NCBI GenBank assembly: GCA_964035575.1
Contig: OZ037923.1
Coordinates: 186,001 to 250,000, forward strand
Source of the DNA: Rhynchopus sp. YZ270_cl-10
Lineage: Eukaryota; Euglenozoa; Diplonemea; Diplonemida; Diplonemidae
Direction: 5' to 3'
Length of the DNA: 64,000 bases
The stretch's first letter is position 1. Each line of letters starts with the position of its first letter. Below, piece by piece: positions 21,323 to 33,710 of the stretch. The notes under the pieces were generated by a model that did not search any database, was not told where the DNA came from, and was given only the letters and a program-made list of their open reading frames with translations. The position numbers and the translations under genes were made by a program.

Positions 21323-22684
21323 CTATTGGAGGGGGCGCAGCAGTTCCTCCTGCTTCCTCCTCTTCGGTGCATTCAGCGAGTCCAGGTAGCGTGACGTCAT
21401 CGCGAGCGATTTGTGCCGGAGTGCGTCCTTCATCTCCTCCTTGTCCTCCTGAAGAAGATTTATCTCCTGGGCGGCACCTCGCTTCGTCGAGTGCAGCCAT
21501 GCACCATTCGGGAGTGCACTCCTGATCTGGCGCTTGATCCGCTCGTATCTCGCCCCATCTCCTCCGAATACGCACGTCCTCGCAGGCTCCGACCGGAAGA
21601 ACTCCACCGCCACCGCAGTCATCTTTCCCGCCGGCAGGTATACGGCCTCGCACCAATCTTGTCTCCCCTTTTCCTTCGCGTACACTGCTGCACTCACTCG
21701 GCTTGGCGACCCCCCTCTGTTTCCCACCTCGACGAAGTCCGTGGTGGTCACAAAGCGAATGTCTGGAATTCTGTTTCTCGACACCCACGCAATCGCCAGC
21801 ATGCTCGCAGCTCTCGTCTGGTCCCGTTCCTGCAGCGTTTTTATGCTGTCCCAGACCTCCTTTGTAGTGATAGGGGGGGCCTGGGACGGGCGGATGTACG
21901 TACCGGTCCGCTTCAGCGTCGCCCTCACCGCGCGGTAGTGCTTCGTGCGCACACCGGTTTCCCCCTGAAGCGTCAGCTGTTTCGCGATTCTGCCCATATA
22001 GTCTCGTGCAGACGCGGGGCTTGCTGAACCGAGGACTGACCATGCGAACTTCGTCACTGCGTGGTCGAGCGGCGTATCTGGGGGTAGGGAGTTGCGGAAG
22101 GTGTGGAACCGCTGCATCAGCCAGTCGTTCTTCCCCTTGGTCGATGGGGCGACGGTGAACTCCCCCGCGTGTTCCCAGCTGATCAGCTTTCGCATCGTCT
22201 TCCCCAGCTCCTTTCCGTTCCGCTCCCGGAAAATCAGAGACTCGATCTCTTTTTGGCGCTTCATGGGCATCAGGACTGGTGGCGGAAGCTGCCGTTGCGG
22301 AGGCGTCACGTCTCCCTGCGGTGGGGTCTGTAGTTGTGGCATCCTCCGTATCAAAAATGCGTCTCCCTGCGAAGGGGTTCGTAGCGATGTTTTCACGTCT
22401 CCCTGCGCGAGGGTCCGTAGTGGTTCCTTCACGTCTCCCTGTGAACGGGTTCGAAGTGGTTTCTTCACGTCTCCCTGCGAGAGGGTCCGTAGTGGTTTCT
22501 TCACGTCTCCCTGTGAACGGGTTCGTAGTGGTTTCTTCACGTCTCCCTGCGAGAGGGTCCGTAGTGGTTTTTTCACGTCTCCCTGTGAACGGGTTCGTAG
22601 TGGCATCTTCACGTCTCCCTGCGAGAGGGTCCGTAGTGGTTTCTTCACGTCTCCCTGTGAACGGGTTCGTAGTGGTTTTTTCAC
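21323..22684 (-). CDS. Tyrosine recombinase of copy C
   Basis: About 453 residues. The N-terminal part is a 12-residue repeat (PLRTRSQGDVKK-like), followed by the recombinase core with HSTKRG and LRHKSLAMTSRYLD near the C-terminus, fitting the catalytic H-x-x-R and R/H...Y pattern. Confidence 0.8.
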   Translation of the reverse strand: MKKPLRTRSQGDVKKPLRTLSQGDVKMPLRTRSQGDVKKPLRTLSQGDVKKPLRTRSQGDVKKPLRTLSQGDVKKPLRTRSQGDVKEPLRTLAQGDVKTSLRTPSQGDAFLIRRMPQLQTPPQGDVTPPQRQLPPPVLMPMKRQKEIESLIFRERNGKELGKTMRKLISWEHAGEFTVAPSTKGKNDWLMQRFHTFRNSLPPDTPLDHAVTKFAWSVLGSASPASARDYMGRIAKQLTLQGETGVRTKHYRAVRATLKRTGTYIRPSQAPPITTKEVWDSIKTLQERDQTRAASMLAIAWVSRNRIPDIRFVTTTDFVEVGNRGGSPSRVSAAVYAKEKGRQDWCEAVYLPAGKMTAVAVEFFRSEPARTCVFGGDGARYERIKRQIRSALPNGAWLHSTKRGAAQEINLLQEDKEEMKDALRHKSLAMTSRYLDSLNAPKRRKQEELLRPLQ

Positions 22685-22700
22685 GTCTCCCCGCGAGAGG
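22360..22700. repeat. 36-bp minisatellite inside copy C
   Basis: About nine to ten units of roughly 36 bp, each containing cacgtctccctg and gggt[tc]cg[ta]agtgg, in two alternating subtypes. Confidence 0.85.
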
Positions 22701-22795
22701 GTCCGTAGTGTCTGCTTTGTTGTGGTGGTAAAAAAGTGGGGAGGAGAGGGGAGGGGAGGGAAGAGGGAGGGAGGGGGGGGCGCCTTTATGGGTGG

Positions 22796-23865
22796 TCACT
22801 TTTGGGAGTTCTTCCTCCCCTTGAGAAAAGGGTTCGTCGTGCCTGACCCCTTCTTGCCTGCCCCCTTTCCCTGCTTCTTCTTCTTCTTCTCCTGCTTGAA
22901 GTCACCCCCTTCGTCGTCGTCATCCCTCTTCCGCTTAGTCCCCTTGTTCGACTTCCCCTTCGCCTCCGCAGCCTCGATCGCCGCGCGGCGCTCCTTCGGC
23001 ATCTCCTTGCTGGTCTCCAGCTTCTTCATGTACGCCCTCAAGGCTTCCAGCCCAAGCCGCTCCTTAATGTCGATAGCGATGAGGGAGTCGAGCAGAGCCC
23101 CCAACACACCTTCTGCGTCCGAGCCGTTCAGGATCAGCCTGACGACCCCAGGATCGCCGTGCCGCAGTCGCGCGAATCCGATGGCCGTGACGGGACCATC
23201 TTCTGCAATTCCCGAAGAAGATCCCCGCGGTCCTGGCGGTCCAGGGTGGGCCAGATTCTGTGGTCCAGGGCGGTTGTGGCGATGTCCATCGGCCGCCCGG
23301 GGGCGTCATCGTCCTCCTCCCCCTCGCTGCCGTCGGAGTCGTCCCCCTCGTCGCCTGCGTCTCCCTGCGGCACGGGCTCAGCTCTGGCGGGGGTCACCTG
23401 CCTGGCCGGCGTCCGAATCCGCACCTCGAAAGTGCGGCGGTGAGGTGTGCCCTCCTTCTCCGCATCGGCCTCATTGCCGTCTGCCTTGGACTTGATGTCC
23501 GGGGTGCAGGTGTAGGAGGGGTTCTCTCCCAGCAGGTCGGCGAGCGCCTCAAGTCCTATCGCCTTGCGCACAGCGGCCACGAAGAGAGCAATCCGGCGGA
23601 TCTTCACGTCAGCGAAAACTGACGCGTCCACCGCACACAGCGTCACCGCAACCTCCCTGGCGTCCTCGTCCGTCACCGGACCCTCCACGATGGCGCGCCA
23701 GGTCTCCTCCACGAAGTCACCCCGGAGCTTCCCCGTCTTCACCCCCTTCACCACATCGGCCGCGTTGTCAAGCCAACTGGCCGACAGTTCACTGTGGGTG
23801 AACTGATGTTCTTTGGCCCCAGAGGAGCCAAATCCCTTCAGACAGTCCTCGATTGTGGGGTTCAT
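22796..23865 (-). other. Gag-like region of copy C
   Basis: Begins with a predicted ATG at 23865 (MNPTIEDCLKGFG). A helical region is followed by an acidic stretch (GDDSDGSEGEEDDD) and a Lys-rich end. No zinc knuckle seen. Identified as gag mainly by position upstream of the recombinase. Confidence 0.55.
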
Positions 23866-24116
23866 TTTTACGTACGGGGGAAGAGAGAGGTAGGGAAACC
23901 AAAAAATGCAAAATTTTCCTGAAAATTTGTGTGTTTTTGTTGTTGTGAGTTTCCGTGCCGTCTTTCCCCTTCCATCCTTGCCGAAGCAAGTGGAGAAAAG
24001 TGAATCTATTGATATATTGCAAAGAGGTTCAAGCCCTAATCATTTTATCAAACCATTGATCATGTAATCATTCTCCTAGACCTCCCAAGACGCAGCAAAG
24101 CTGCTTAGCTAGCTAC

Positions 24117-24120
<4 letters not shown>

Positions 24121-24183
<63 letters not shown>

Positions 24184-24539
24184 AGATAGATAGAGAGTAC
24201 CTAAAAGACCCGCGAAGGGCGAACAGCAATGATGAAAACGGAGAGGAGGGAAGGGGGATACTTTTATCTCGAAATAGGCGCTACGATGAGGGGGGCGAAT
24301 GTGGAAGCCGAAACAACCCAAAACAAATTCCAACAAAAAATCTGATGAAGATGGTGTGGTGATTTGGTGAGGGTAGAGACTGAACCATAAACGGACCCCG
24401 GCCAACCAGGACAAAGCCTGAGGAAAATCAAATAAATATTCTGCCAAATAGCAGTGTGCGTGCCATGTCAAATCAAAAGGACGGTAGTCTCTATCAAAGA
24501 TCTCCCAACACGCAGCGAAGCTGCTCCGCTAAAGCGTGT

Positions 24540-24611
<72 letters not shown>
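24121..24611. repeat. Extra terminal-repeat copy between (GA)n tracts
   Basis: A full copy of the A/B-family terminal repeat (24183-24542) sits between GA runs at 24121-24179 and 24543-24611. It is not needed for copy B's own structure and may be a leftover of another insertion. Confidence 0.75.
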
Positions 24612-24615
<4 letters not shown>

Positions 24616-25409
24616 TCTGAGATAGATAGAGAGTACCTAAAAAGACCCGCGAAGGGCGAACAGCAATGATGAAAACGGAGAGGAGGGAAGGGGGATACTT
24701 TTATCTCGAAATAGGCGCTACGATGAGGGGGGCGAATGTGGAAGCCGAAACAACCCAAAACAAATTCCAACAAAAAATCTGATGAAGATGGTGTGGTGAT
24801 TTGGTGGGGGTAGAGGCTGAAACATAAACGGACCCCGGCCAACCAGGACAAAGCCTGAGGAAAATCAAATAAATATTCTGCCAAATAGCAGTGTGCGTGC
24901 CATGTCAAATCAAAAGAACGGTAGTCTCTATCAAAGATCTCCCAACACGCAGCGAAGCTGCTCCGCTAAAGCGTGTTTCAGGGAGATCTGAGATAGATAG
25001 AGAGTACCTAAAAAGACCCGCGAAGGGCGAACAGCAATGATGAAAACGGAGAGGAGGGAAGGGGGATACTTTTATCTCGAAATAGGCGCTACGATGAGGG
25101 GGGCGAATGTGGAAGCCGAAACAACCTCCTGACACCGTCACGTAGAATATTTAAACCCGTAGGCCACGAGAGCATCCATCCCAACTACAAACAAAAACAC
25201 AGGACCCCCGAGGGCCCAGAAAAAAGGCGGAGTGAACAAAAAACCAATGATACGACACCAAGCCTCAGCGGGCGCAGGCATCCAGAAATAAAACCAAAAG
25301 CCACTGCAAAAAAAAAACAGCGGACAAAAAACAGGGCAGGGAAACAGCTTTAATGAAAAGCTGGAAGAAAAAACAGAAGGCAATCTAAAATAAGAATAAT
25401 CTAAGGACA

Positions 25410-27100
25410 TCACTCGTCCGACCACATAAAACCGCCACCGTCGACCACCACGCCGTCCGACGGGGGGTCGGCCCAGTCCTGCCCAGCGGTACCCCAGCGC
25501 GACAGCTCGTCCGCCGGCATACGGTCCGTCGCGATCCAGCGCGACAACATGCCCGCACCCGCCCCGTCAGTGACCCGAAACAGGCGCTCCAAGACCGTGT
25601 TCCCTAACCTGACTGCACAGTGGCCCTTCTCCAGCACAGCAACCACCGCGGCGTTGTCCCCCACCACCAAAATCCTGCGGGCGCCACCACGTACAGCATG
25701 CAGCACGCCCCAGGCCATCGCCCGCAACTCCAAAATGAAAATATCCTCGACCGTGGACCACGTGCCCCACTTCCTGAAAGCGCGCCCGCCAGCAAGCGTC
25801 CGCACAATAAACCCCCACCCCTCGGGGCACGCGTCCGACCACACCACCGTGTCACACCCCTCCTCCGGCGACAGCTTCCACCTGGGGACGCGCCACACAT
25901 CCGGCACCAATCGCCGCTCCACAAACACACGCAAGTCCGTCCGCATGCCCGCAGAGATCTGCACCTGGTCGTCCCAGTCAATCGCGCCCGCAGACACCTC
26001 GGCGCCCCGCGCACGAATCCACGCCAACATGTCCGGCACCCCGCAGAACCGGTCCCCCATCGCATACGTCGCCCAGATGACGGCCCCGATACCTTTCCAC
26101 ACTTCGCGCAGCGAGGGACCCGACGCCGACAGCAATACGTCCATCACGACACGGGCCTTCCGACGCCACTCCCCCGGCAGCCGCATTCTGCGCCCCCGCA
26201 AATCCCACTCAATCCCTGCGTAGGTACACACCTGTACCGGAGTGAGCGTCGACTTCTCGCGGTTCACCTCAGCGCCAACTTCGTCCGCTCTGCGCAGGAA
26301 CCCCCGAAGCCGCGCAGACGCCTCACCCGCCGACTTCCCCAAAATGAGGTTGTCGTCTATCCACGCAGCAGCACACACACCCGCCATATCCCCGAGAAGC
26401 CCCAGCGACGTCTCCTGCGCAATCACCGCCGCCCACGACCACCCCATCGCCATGCGGGTAAGCTGCATGCGACGCGCACCCTGCCGCACACCAAAAAACT
26501 GCCCCACCTCCGCGGATAAAGGGAATTGCCAGAAAAACCCTTTAAAATCCGCCACGACTGCATGCGTAGCGCCCCCGCGTAGGATGAGTTCCGACAGCTC
26601 GTATGGTGTAGGGAGGCTGAACTTTGGCGGGGAGTGCATCGCCGTGTTCAACGGCCGTGCGTCAACGATGAGACGCATCTTGCCGTTCGTCTTCGCCAGC
26701 GGAAACACAGACAGCCCACACACCGACGGGAAAGCTCGCTTCTCCGTGCGCAAAACCCCACTACCCACGCACGCCGCCAACATGCCGTCCTGGAGCTTGG
26801 AGGGCGGGCCCGGCATCGACACCCCAGACCCCGTCAGCTGCGCACGGAAAGTCGCAATGTCGTCAAGCATTGCGAACAACCTGGCCTTCGCCGGTACCAG
26901 TCGGCGGAGCGCCCCCAAATCAATCAGACCCGCCGGGAATGAGTCAAGCACCTGCCGCTTCACCCCAGATGGGCCACCCCAGACCCCAGCGACATCATCC
27001 AAGAGCACATGCGGAGGCGCCGCAGACGTCTCAACATCCGCCTCCACCACGTCATCCCCCTCGTCACGCACATACTCCCCCAACGGGTACCCGTCCAACC
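25410..27100 (-). CDS. Reverse transcriptase-RNase H of copy B
   Basis: Same blocks as copy A (DFKGFFWQFPL, MGWSWA, AWIDDN, VVWSDA, MPADELSRW). The open frame extends further to the right, but there it overlaps the recombinase in another frame, so the true start is unclear. Confidence 0.85.
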
Positions 27101-27115
27101 CCCGGAACAACCAAC

Positions 27116-28111
27116 CTACAGCGGCCGCTCCTGCAGGACGTCCAGCGTCGAGCGTGCCTTCCTGCGAGCCTCGGGCGCCGTACGCATGAGGTAACGCACC
27201 GTCGTTCTGGATGACGCGTGGCGCAGCGCGTCCCTCAGTCCGTCCACGCTCATCCCCCAGGATTGCAGGGCCTGCGCTGACCCCCTGCGAAGCGAGTGCG
27301 CCCAGGACCCTGCCGGCAGAGCCCCCACCACCCGACGCATGAGGCGCTGGTACTGCGTCTCGGTCGCTGCAAACAACGGCGCGTCCTGTCCTTCCGCCAA
27401 GCGACGCGCGCGTGCCCATTCCACCACGTATAGGGTAAGCGTCCCGGGTGGCAAATACACCACGGGTGTCCAGCTCTTCTGCTGCTTCTCCTTCAGGGCG
27501 ACTTCCAGCCCCGTCGCGCCCTCGTCTGTCACCTCCACCAGGTCGCGCACCAGCAGGTATCGTGCGTCCGCCATACGCGCCCGTGCCATCCACACCAAGG
27601 CCACAAACGCCCGTTCGCGCTCGGCCCCCTCGCGACCGAAAGCCTCGACCACGTCCATCACCGCGTCCACGTCTACCGGCGGCGCCTGACTCGGCCTCAG
27701 CAACGTCCCGAAACGCGTCAGCGCGCGCTTCACCGCCAGCACCCGGCGCGTGCGGTATCCCGTCTCCCCCTCGGCCGCCAGTGCCTTCAGCAGCCGCCCG
27801 CAGTAGTCGGCCACGGAGAGGGACGACGCTCCGCGCAGGCGACCCCAGACGAACCGAATCAACGTCTGGTCGGGAGGCGTGGTCTCGGTCTCCCCTTCGG
27901 CGAACTGCCGGAACGCTCGGAGCAGCCAGTCGCGGGTGCCTGCTGCTCGGGGCCCCACGTCGAAAGTGTGCGCTTGGTCCCACTGGACAAGATGGGCCAA
28001 AGCGCGCGCGGCCTGCTTGCCGTCGCGGAGGCGGAACACGCAGTCGTCCACCTCCTTCCTCCTCGCCACCCCGAGACCCTTCTTCGGCTTGCGCAAAGCC
28101 TGAAGCAGCAT
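27116..28111 (-). CDS. Tyrosine recombinase of copy B
   Basis: 331 residues from the start at 28111. Core with ARMADARYLLVRD, HSLRRGSAQAL and LRHASSRTTVRYL, ending about 10 nt before the RT region. Placed upstream of RT, unlike in DIRS elements. Confidence 0.85.
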   Translation of the reverse strand: MLLQALRKPKKGLGVARRKEVDDCVFRLRDGKQAARALAHLVQWDQAHTFDVGPRAAGTRDWLLRAFRQFAEGETETTPPDQTLIRFVWGRLRGASSLSVADYCGRLLKALAAEGETGYRTRRVLAVKRALTRFGTLLRPSQAPPVDVDAVMDVVEAFGREGAERERAFVALVWMARARMADARYLLVRDLVEVTDEGATGLEVALKEKQQKSWTPVVYLPPGTLTLYVVEWARARRLAEGQDAPLFAATETQYQRLMRRVVGALPAGSWAHSLRRGSAQALQSWGMSVDGLRDALRHASSRTTVRYLMRTAPEARRKARSTLDVLQERPL

Positions 28112-28246
28112 TTCGGAAGAAAACTCGGCGGATGTGTGTTTTGGCGGGGAGGGCCGTGGGGGGGGGGAAGAAAAAACAAGAGGGGGGGGAGAGGGGGGGG
28201 AGGGTGGTGGGAGGGAGAGCGTAACGCGCGCTGCCGCCTGCTCTCG

Positions 28247-29500
28247 TCACTTGCGTTGACCACCGCGCCAATGCCCTCCCCCGCCTCGGCCTCTGCCACC
28301 ACCGTTTCCCGGCGCGTACGGCTGCGCGGCCTGGCCCCCCTCGTTGCCACCCCCGTACGCCTGCCCGGCCCGGCCACCCCCGTGCCCGGACTTCGCACCA
28401 CGCCCTGCTGCGTGCGCCGCCGCCACCGCCGCCTGCCGGTCCTTCGGCACGACATCCGCCGTCCAGACCTTGTCGCGGAAGGCGACCGCACCCGACCTCC
28501 CACAACTCGCCCTCAACTGCCAGAAGGAGATACTGTCATCGAGCTTTCTCAGCACCGCCTCCAAGGGAGCTTGCTGCAGCAACAGACCCACCACATCAAC
28601 GGCGAAGCGGGCCCCGTCCTGCGCGTCGCCGGCCTCGGTAGGCAGGCGCCTCTTCAGGGCCTGCACCAGAGCGTCGGCGCAGTGGTCGGCGTCGGCGCAA
28701 AAATCCACCCAGTGTCTCGGGTTGCGTGCCACCACGTCCACGTCCGTCCCCATAACCGGCTGTTCCACCTGCATAGGCGCCGCTGCCCCGGTGCCGATCG
28801 CCGCCCGTAACTGCGCCAGGAAGTCCGATGCTGCAGCTGCCGGAGGAGGCGCACCACCGTCCCTGACCGCGTTGAGCTGCTGGCACAGGAGCTCGTGCCG
28901 CGCGTCCCCCTCCCGCTTCGCTGCCGCCAACTCCATCATCGCAGCCTCCAGCTGCGCGATCCGCGCGTTGTCCGCCGCCGGCTGCGTCTGCTGCGGCTGC
29001 TGCGGCTGCTGCTCGCGCGGGATGGACGCCTCCGGGCTGTCCTCACGTTGAGGCAAAACCGGCGTCTCGGCGGTGGTGGCGGGGGGGCGGGATCCGCTGA
29101 GGCGGGACCGGGTCTCGGGGTCCCCCAGCACCGTGGACAGCACCGTGAGGGTGCCGACCAGGCGCGTGAGGGACATGCGCTGGCCCTCTGAGAACATCGC
29201 GCTGTTCGCCTCCGTCACCTCCGCCTTGAGGAGGACGAGGATGGCGGACACAATCGCCAACCGCGTCACCTGCCCTGGCCCCTGGACGCCGGTGTGGCGG
29301 GCGACTTCCTTATCCAGGGCCCGCATCGTCCGCGCCAGATCCGCGAACTGGATCTTGCGTCCCACCAGCGCAGGGGAGCCCTCTTCCACGCCCAGCGCAC
29401 GCAGGGCCGCATCCGGAGGCGACCAGTCGTGCTGGCTCGTCGTCTGCGCCTCGAACGCCGCCAACAGCGTAGCACAATCGGTGATGTGTGCTGTGGCCAT
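28247..29500 (-). CDS. Gag-like protein of copy B
   Basis: About 417 residues from the ATG at 29500 (MATAHITDCATLLAAF). A helical N-terminal half is followed by a Gln/Pro linker, a coiled region (IAQLEAAMMELAAAKRE) and a Gly/Arg-rich tail (RGRGGGGHWRGGQRK) that could bind RNA. No CCHC knuckle. Confidence 0.65.
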   Translation of the reverse strand: MATAHITDCATLLAAFEAQTTSQHDWSPPDAALRALGVEEGSPALVGRKIQFADLARTMRALDKEVARHTGVQGPGQVTRLAIVSAILVLLKAEVTEANSAMFSEGQRMSLTRLVGTLTVLSTVLGDPETRSRLSGSRPPATTAETPVLPQREDSPEASIPREQQPQQPQQTQPAADNARIAQLEAAMMELAAAKREGDARHELLCQQLNAVRDGGAPPPAAAASDFLAQLRAAIGTGAAAPMQVEQPVMGTDVDVVARNPRHWVDFCADADHCADALVQALKRRLPTEAGDAQDGARFAVDVVGLLLQQAPLEAVLRKLDDSISFWQLRASCGRSGAVAFRDKVWTADVVPKDRQAAVAAAHAAGRGAKSGHGGGRAGQAYGGGNEGGQAAQPYAPGNGGGRGRGGGGHWRGGQRK

Positions 29501-29901
29501 AGCGTCGAGGGGTGCACTGGGTGGAGAAGGCGGAGTCGAAGGTGGTGTATATGTCCGCGGCTGCACACTACTGAGACGTCTAGGTGGCTTGGTAGGGGAC
29601 GAGAAGATGGATGCGAAGCGAAGAATCGTGTGTGGGGGAACAAAAAGATGAGGGGGGCGAATGTGGAAGCCGAAACAACCCAAAACAAATTCCAACAAAA
29701 AATCTGATGAAGATGGTGTGGTGATTTGGTGGGGGTAGAGGCTGAAACATAAACGGACCCCGGCCAACCAGGACAAAGCCTGAGGAAAATCAAATAAATA
29801 TTCTGCCAAATAGCAGTGTGCGTGCCATGTCAAATCAAAAGAACGGTAGTCTCTATCAAAGATCTCCCAACACGCAGCGAAGCTGCTCCGCTAAAGCGTG
29901 T

Positions 29902-30850
<949 letters not shown>

Positions 30851-31038
30851 CATGTGGACTCGTCCGGAAACCCCCCCCGTTAAGATTCATCCTTTTGGGG
30901 TTTTTTTGGGTTTTTTTGATTATTTTCCCCACAAAAGTGCATCTAAGTGATATTCTGATATAAAAATAGGTTTGGGGGGGGGGGGGGGGTCTGAGGCTAT
31001 ATTTTCACTTTTTTTTCTTCAATTTTCTGTATTTTATT

Positions 31039-31466
31039 CATGGATGTCCAAAGTACTTGAAGTACTTTTTTCGGATTTTTTATGGTACTTGAAGTACTTG
31101 ACCCCCTTTTTTTTCCTCTCAAAATGACAGTCAAGTACTTGAAGATTGATCAAGTACTTGACAGAAATCAAGTACTTGATACCCTATTTTTTTTTCTCGT
31201 ACTTTTTTACTTTTTTACCCTCTGGCAGAGTCTGTCAAGTACTTGTTTTCGCAAAAAAACGTCAAGTACTTGATCAAGTACCCACTTTTTTTTTGTACTT
31301 GATCAAGTACTTGACGTTTTTTTTGTGAAAAAAGTACTTGACAGAGGGAGAACAAGTAAAAAAGTACTAGAAAAAAAAATAGGGTGTCAAGTACTTGAAG
31401 TATCAAGTATTGGATTTTTTGGGGGATCAAGTACTTGATATACTTCAAGTACTTTGGACATCCATG
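31039..31466. mobile_element. Nested palindromic element made of caagtacttg words, 6-bp target duplication
   Basis: Ends catggatgtccaaagtactt and its inverse; the body is almost entirely caagtacttga-type words in both orientations. Flanked by TTTATT on both sides (31033-31038 and 31467-31472). Confidence 0.8.
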
Positions 31467-31877
31467 TTTATTGTTGTTTTTCTCGATTTCTTCTCTCTTT
31501 CTCTTAATCCTGTCATGCCTCCTTGACAAAGTTTCATTGGCCTCTGTCAAATCTACTGGGGCAATGGCGGGGACTTTTGCTTCGCGGCGCACCTTGGATG
31601 TGGTGACTCTATATTTAATACCGCTTCCCTCCGTGTCAGAGTACACACTAGCTGAAATGACACGACCGTTGCTCGAGTAGCAGTACACAGAACAAAAGAG
31701 ATTGATGGAAAGAACGGTGCACTGATACGTATGGGTACGAGGGAATGAAATAACAAAGGCCTCTGTGTGAGGAAGCTCGCGCAGGGCATCGACAATGTCC
31801 CCTACGGTAAGGATCTCCTGACAACAAGAATCATCAGAGAGATGGTTCGAAACGACACCAAGTGTGCGTCGCACCCA
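31467..31877 (-). other. Protein-like passenger frame inside the TIR element
   Basis: On the minus strand, after an in-frame stop just right of 31877, about 135 residues read as normal protein (GVVSNHLSDDSCCQEILTVG; AFVISFPRTHTYQCTVLSI), ending in a Lys/Glu-rich helix broken off by the nested element. Not recognised; it could be a captured host exon or part of the element's own gene. Confidence 0.5.
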
Positions 31878-32195
31878 TTCTTACCGTGTTTCTCTGACAA
31901 AAAAGTGAACTTCACTGCTGTCATTGCCACGTTTATGAACCATCCAAAAATACGTAAAAAAAATAAGTAAAAAGGGTGGGAGGGGAAATAAACAAAAATA
32001 AATGCCCAAAATATGCCCTCTGGGGTGGTAGGTGTATGGTGGGTATCAAAAAATTGGGTTGTTTGGGTGTTTTGAGCCAAAAAACCTGAAAAACCCCCAA
32101 AAGGATGAATCTTAACGGGGGGGTTTCCGGACGGACCCATGTACATCCTCTGTTGAGTCTAAAAATGGGGAGGTGGGGGGGTGTTGAAATGTTGA

Positions 32196-32430
32196 AACAC
32201 GACGTGGTCCAGGGCTAATTTCACTTGTCATGGTGACAAGTGAAATTGATGACAAGTGGTCACTTTATCATGACAAGTGATTTACTTAAGGAGTGCCTGT
32301 AAGCTCATGATTCCCCCCACCTACTCCCCTAAGTACCCACTTTGTCACGCCAAAAGTGATTTACATTTCACTTGCCATTTTTATGACAAAGTGATTTCAT
32401 TTGTCAGGTGCCTCTCGACCACATCGTGTT
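32196..32430. mobile_element. Small foldback/MITE (235 bp)
   Basis: Ends aacacgacgtggtc and inverse gaccacatcgtgtt; the interior is made of gacaagtga/tcacttgtc words in both orientations. Confidence 0.7.
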
Positions 32431-33102
32431 AACGTTTTCCCCACTCTAGATCACACGAACAGTGTTCTAGAGTAGTTTGAATGGAAGCGGAAAAGAGGCG
32501 GTGAGGGTGGTAACAATAAAGAATGAAAGTGAATAAGATGACTCTAAGCCGCTCTATGCTTTGTCACCCTTTTTTTATCACTATCAAAATCCGAAAAAAA
32601 AAGCAAAATTCGTATACTCACTACTTTAACAAGAACAGTAGGGCATTGAAGGGTGTATGTATTCATTCCAAAAAAAAAAAATATCATGGTGCTCCTGACG
32701 ACCCCATTTTGCGTACTTTGTTGCGCACTTTGTGCACACAAAAAAAAAAAAATACAGGAATACCCTATATTGCGGACTTGTTGCGTACTTAGTGCGCAGT
32801 TGCTGCGTACTTGGTACTTTTTATTTCTGGAGCACCAATATCAAAATATATAAGATCTGATATCGCAGCACAGCTTACACAGCTGGTGTAAAGTGATTTG
32901 TCACTACCAAAGAAGGGGAAAATGTACAGCAATTTATTTTCTTGTTCGAGTGTTGGAGAAAAAAGCAGACTACAGAAGAACGGAAAATCGGAAACAAAAA
33001 AACCGACATAATTTCCAAAAGGTAAAAAATAAAACACCGTTCTTCGAATAAAGTACCGTGGTGTCTCTTATTTTCGAACAAAAAAGTTATAATACTGTCT
33101 GG
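32431..33102. other. Gene-free spacer
   Basis: A-run-rich sequence with ttgcg.actttgtgcgca-type short repeats (32705-32815) and a diverged copy of the aagatgaacctaagcc motif. No gene seen. Confidence 0.5.
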
Positions 33103-33267
33103 TGCTTCCCGGGGGGTATGCATTTCACAAATCAATTCAATTCACAACTTTTCACAATTTTTCACCACTTTTCACCAGCCTTCACAATTTTATTGCGGTT
33201 TCCGTGTTGTGAAAACTTATGAAAACTTGTGAAAATTTGTGAAATGCACACCCCCCCCGGGAAGCAC
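33103..33267. mobile_element. MITE-like hairpin (165 bp)
   Basis: Ends tgcttcccggggggtatgca and its near-inverse; inside, ttcaca/tgtgaa words are repeated on opposite arms. Confidence 0.8.
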
Positions 33268-33710
33268 GAACTGTACGAACATTTTACTTTAACCAAAACC
33301 CAAAACGAAGTAAGCTTTCATACGAAAGTTCATTACTAGACGATTCAGATTCATTGCTCGAAAATAAGCGATACCACGGCAAATGATAGGTAAAGTAGTT
33401 ACGCGAAAGGCGTTTATATTTGGTAGGTTCAGAATGTTCAAAAAGAAAAGAGAGAGAAAAAAGATGAAGGTGCCTTTTGGGCCACACATCATCTCGAAAA
33501 GTTGAGCAAGATGAAATCTAAGACTCTCTAGTGTGTTTAGTAGTACCACCTTTTGATTTTTTCTTGAAATTTTGGTAGAGTTTTGAGGGGTTTGAAAGTT
33601 TGCTTTGTTTTTGTTTTTTTTGTTTTTTTTGCCAATGTACTTTGTCAGTTCAGAGGTGCGCTTCTTTGTTGAGATAGCGACTAAATCCTGTTAAGGCCTA
33701 ATTTTGGTAG

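Larger units (their letters stand above)
19376..24120 (-). mobile_element. Second-family VIPER-like tyrosine-recombinase retroelement (copy C)
   Basis: Minus orientation. Parts: gag-like region 22796-23865, tyrosine recombinase about 21323-22684, RT-RNase H about 19626-21320. Order gag, recombinase, RT. Sequence is clearly diverged from copies A and B. The right end (24082-24120) resembles the end of the A/B terminal repeat (acgcagc.aagctgct). Nearly whole, with about one apparent break. Exact ends, especially 19376-19625, are uncertain. Confidence 0.75.
30851..32141. mobile_element. TIR element carrying a protein-like passenger, with a second element nested inside
   Basis: Ends match as inverted repeats over about 45 bp (catg..gactcgtccggaaac, gttaagattcatcctttt) at 30851 and, reversed, ending at 32141. 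It carries the passenger frame at 31467-31877 and is interrupted by the 31039-31466 element. No transposase recognised. Confidence 0.75.
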
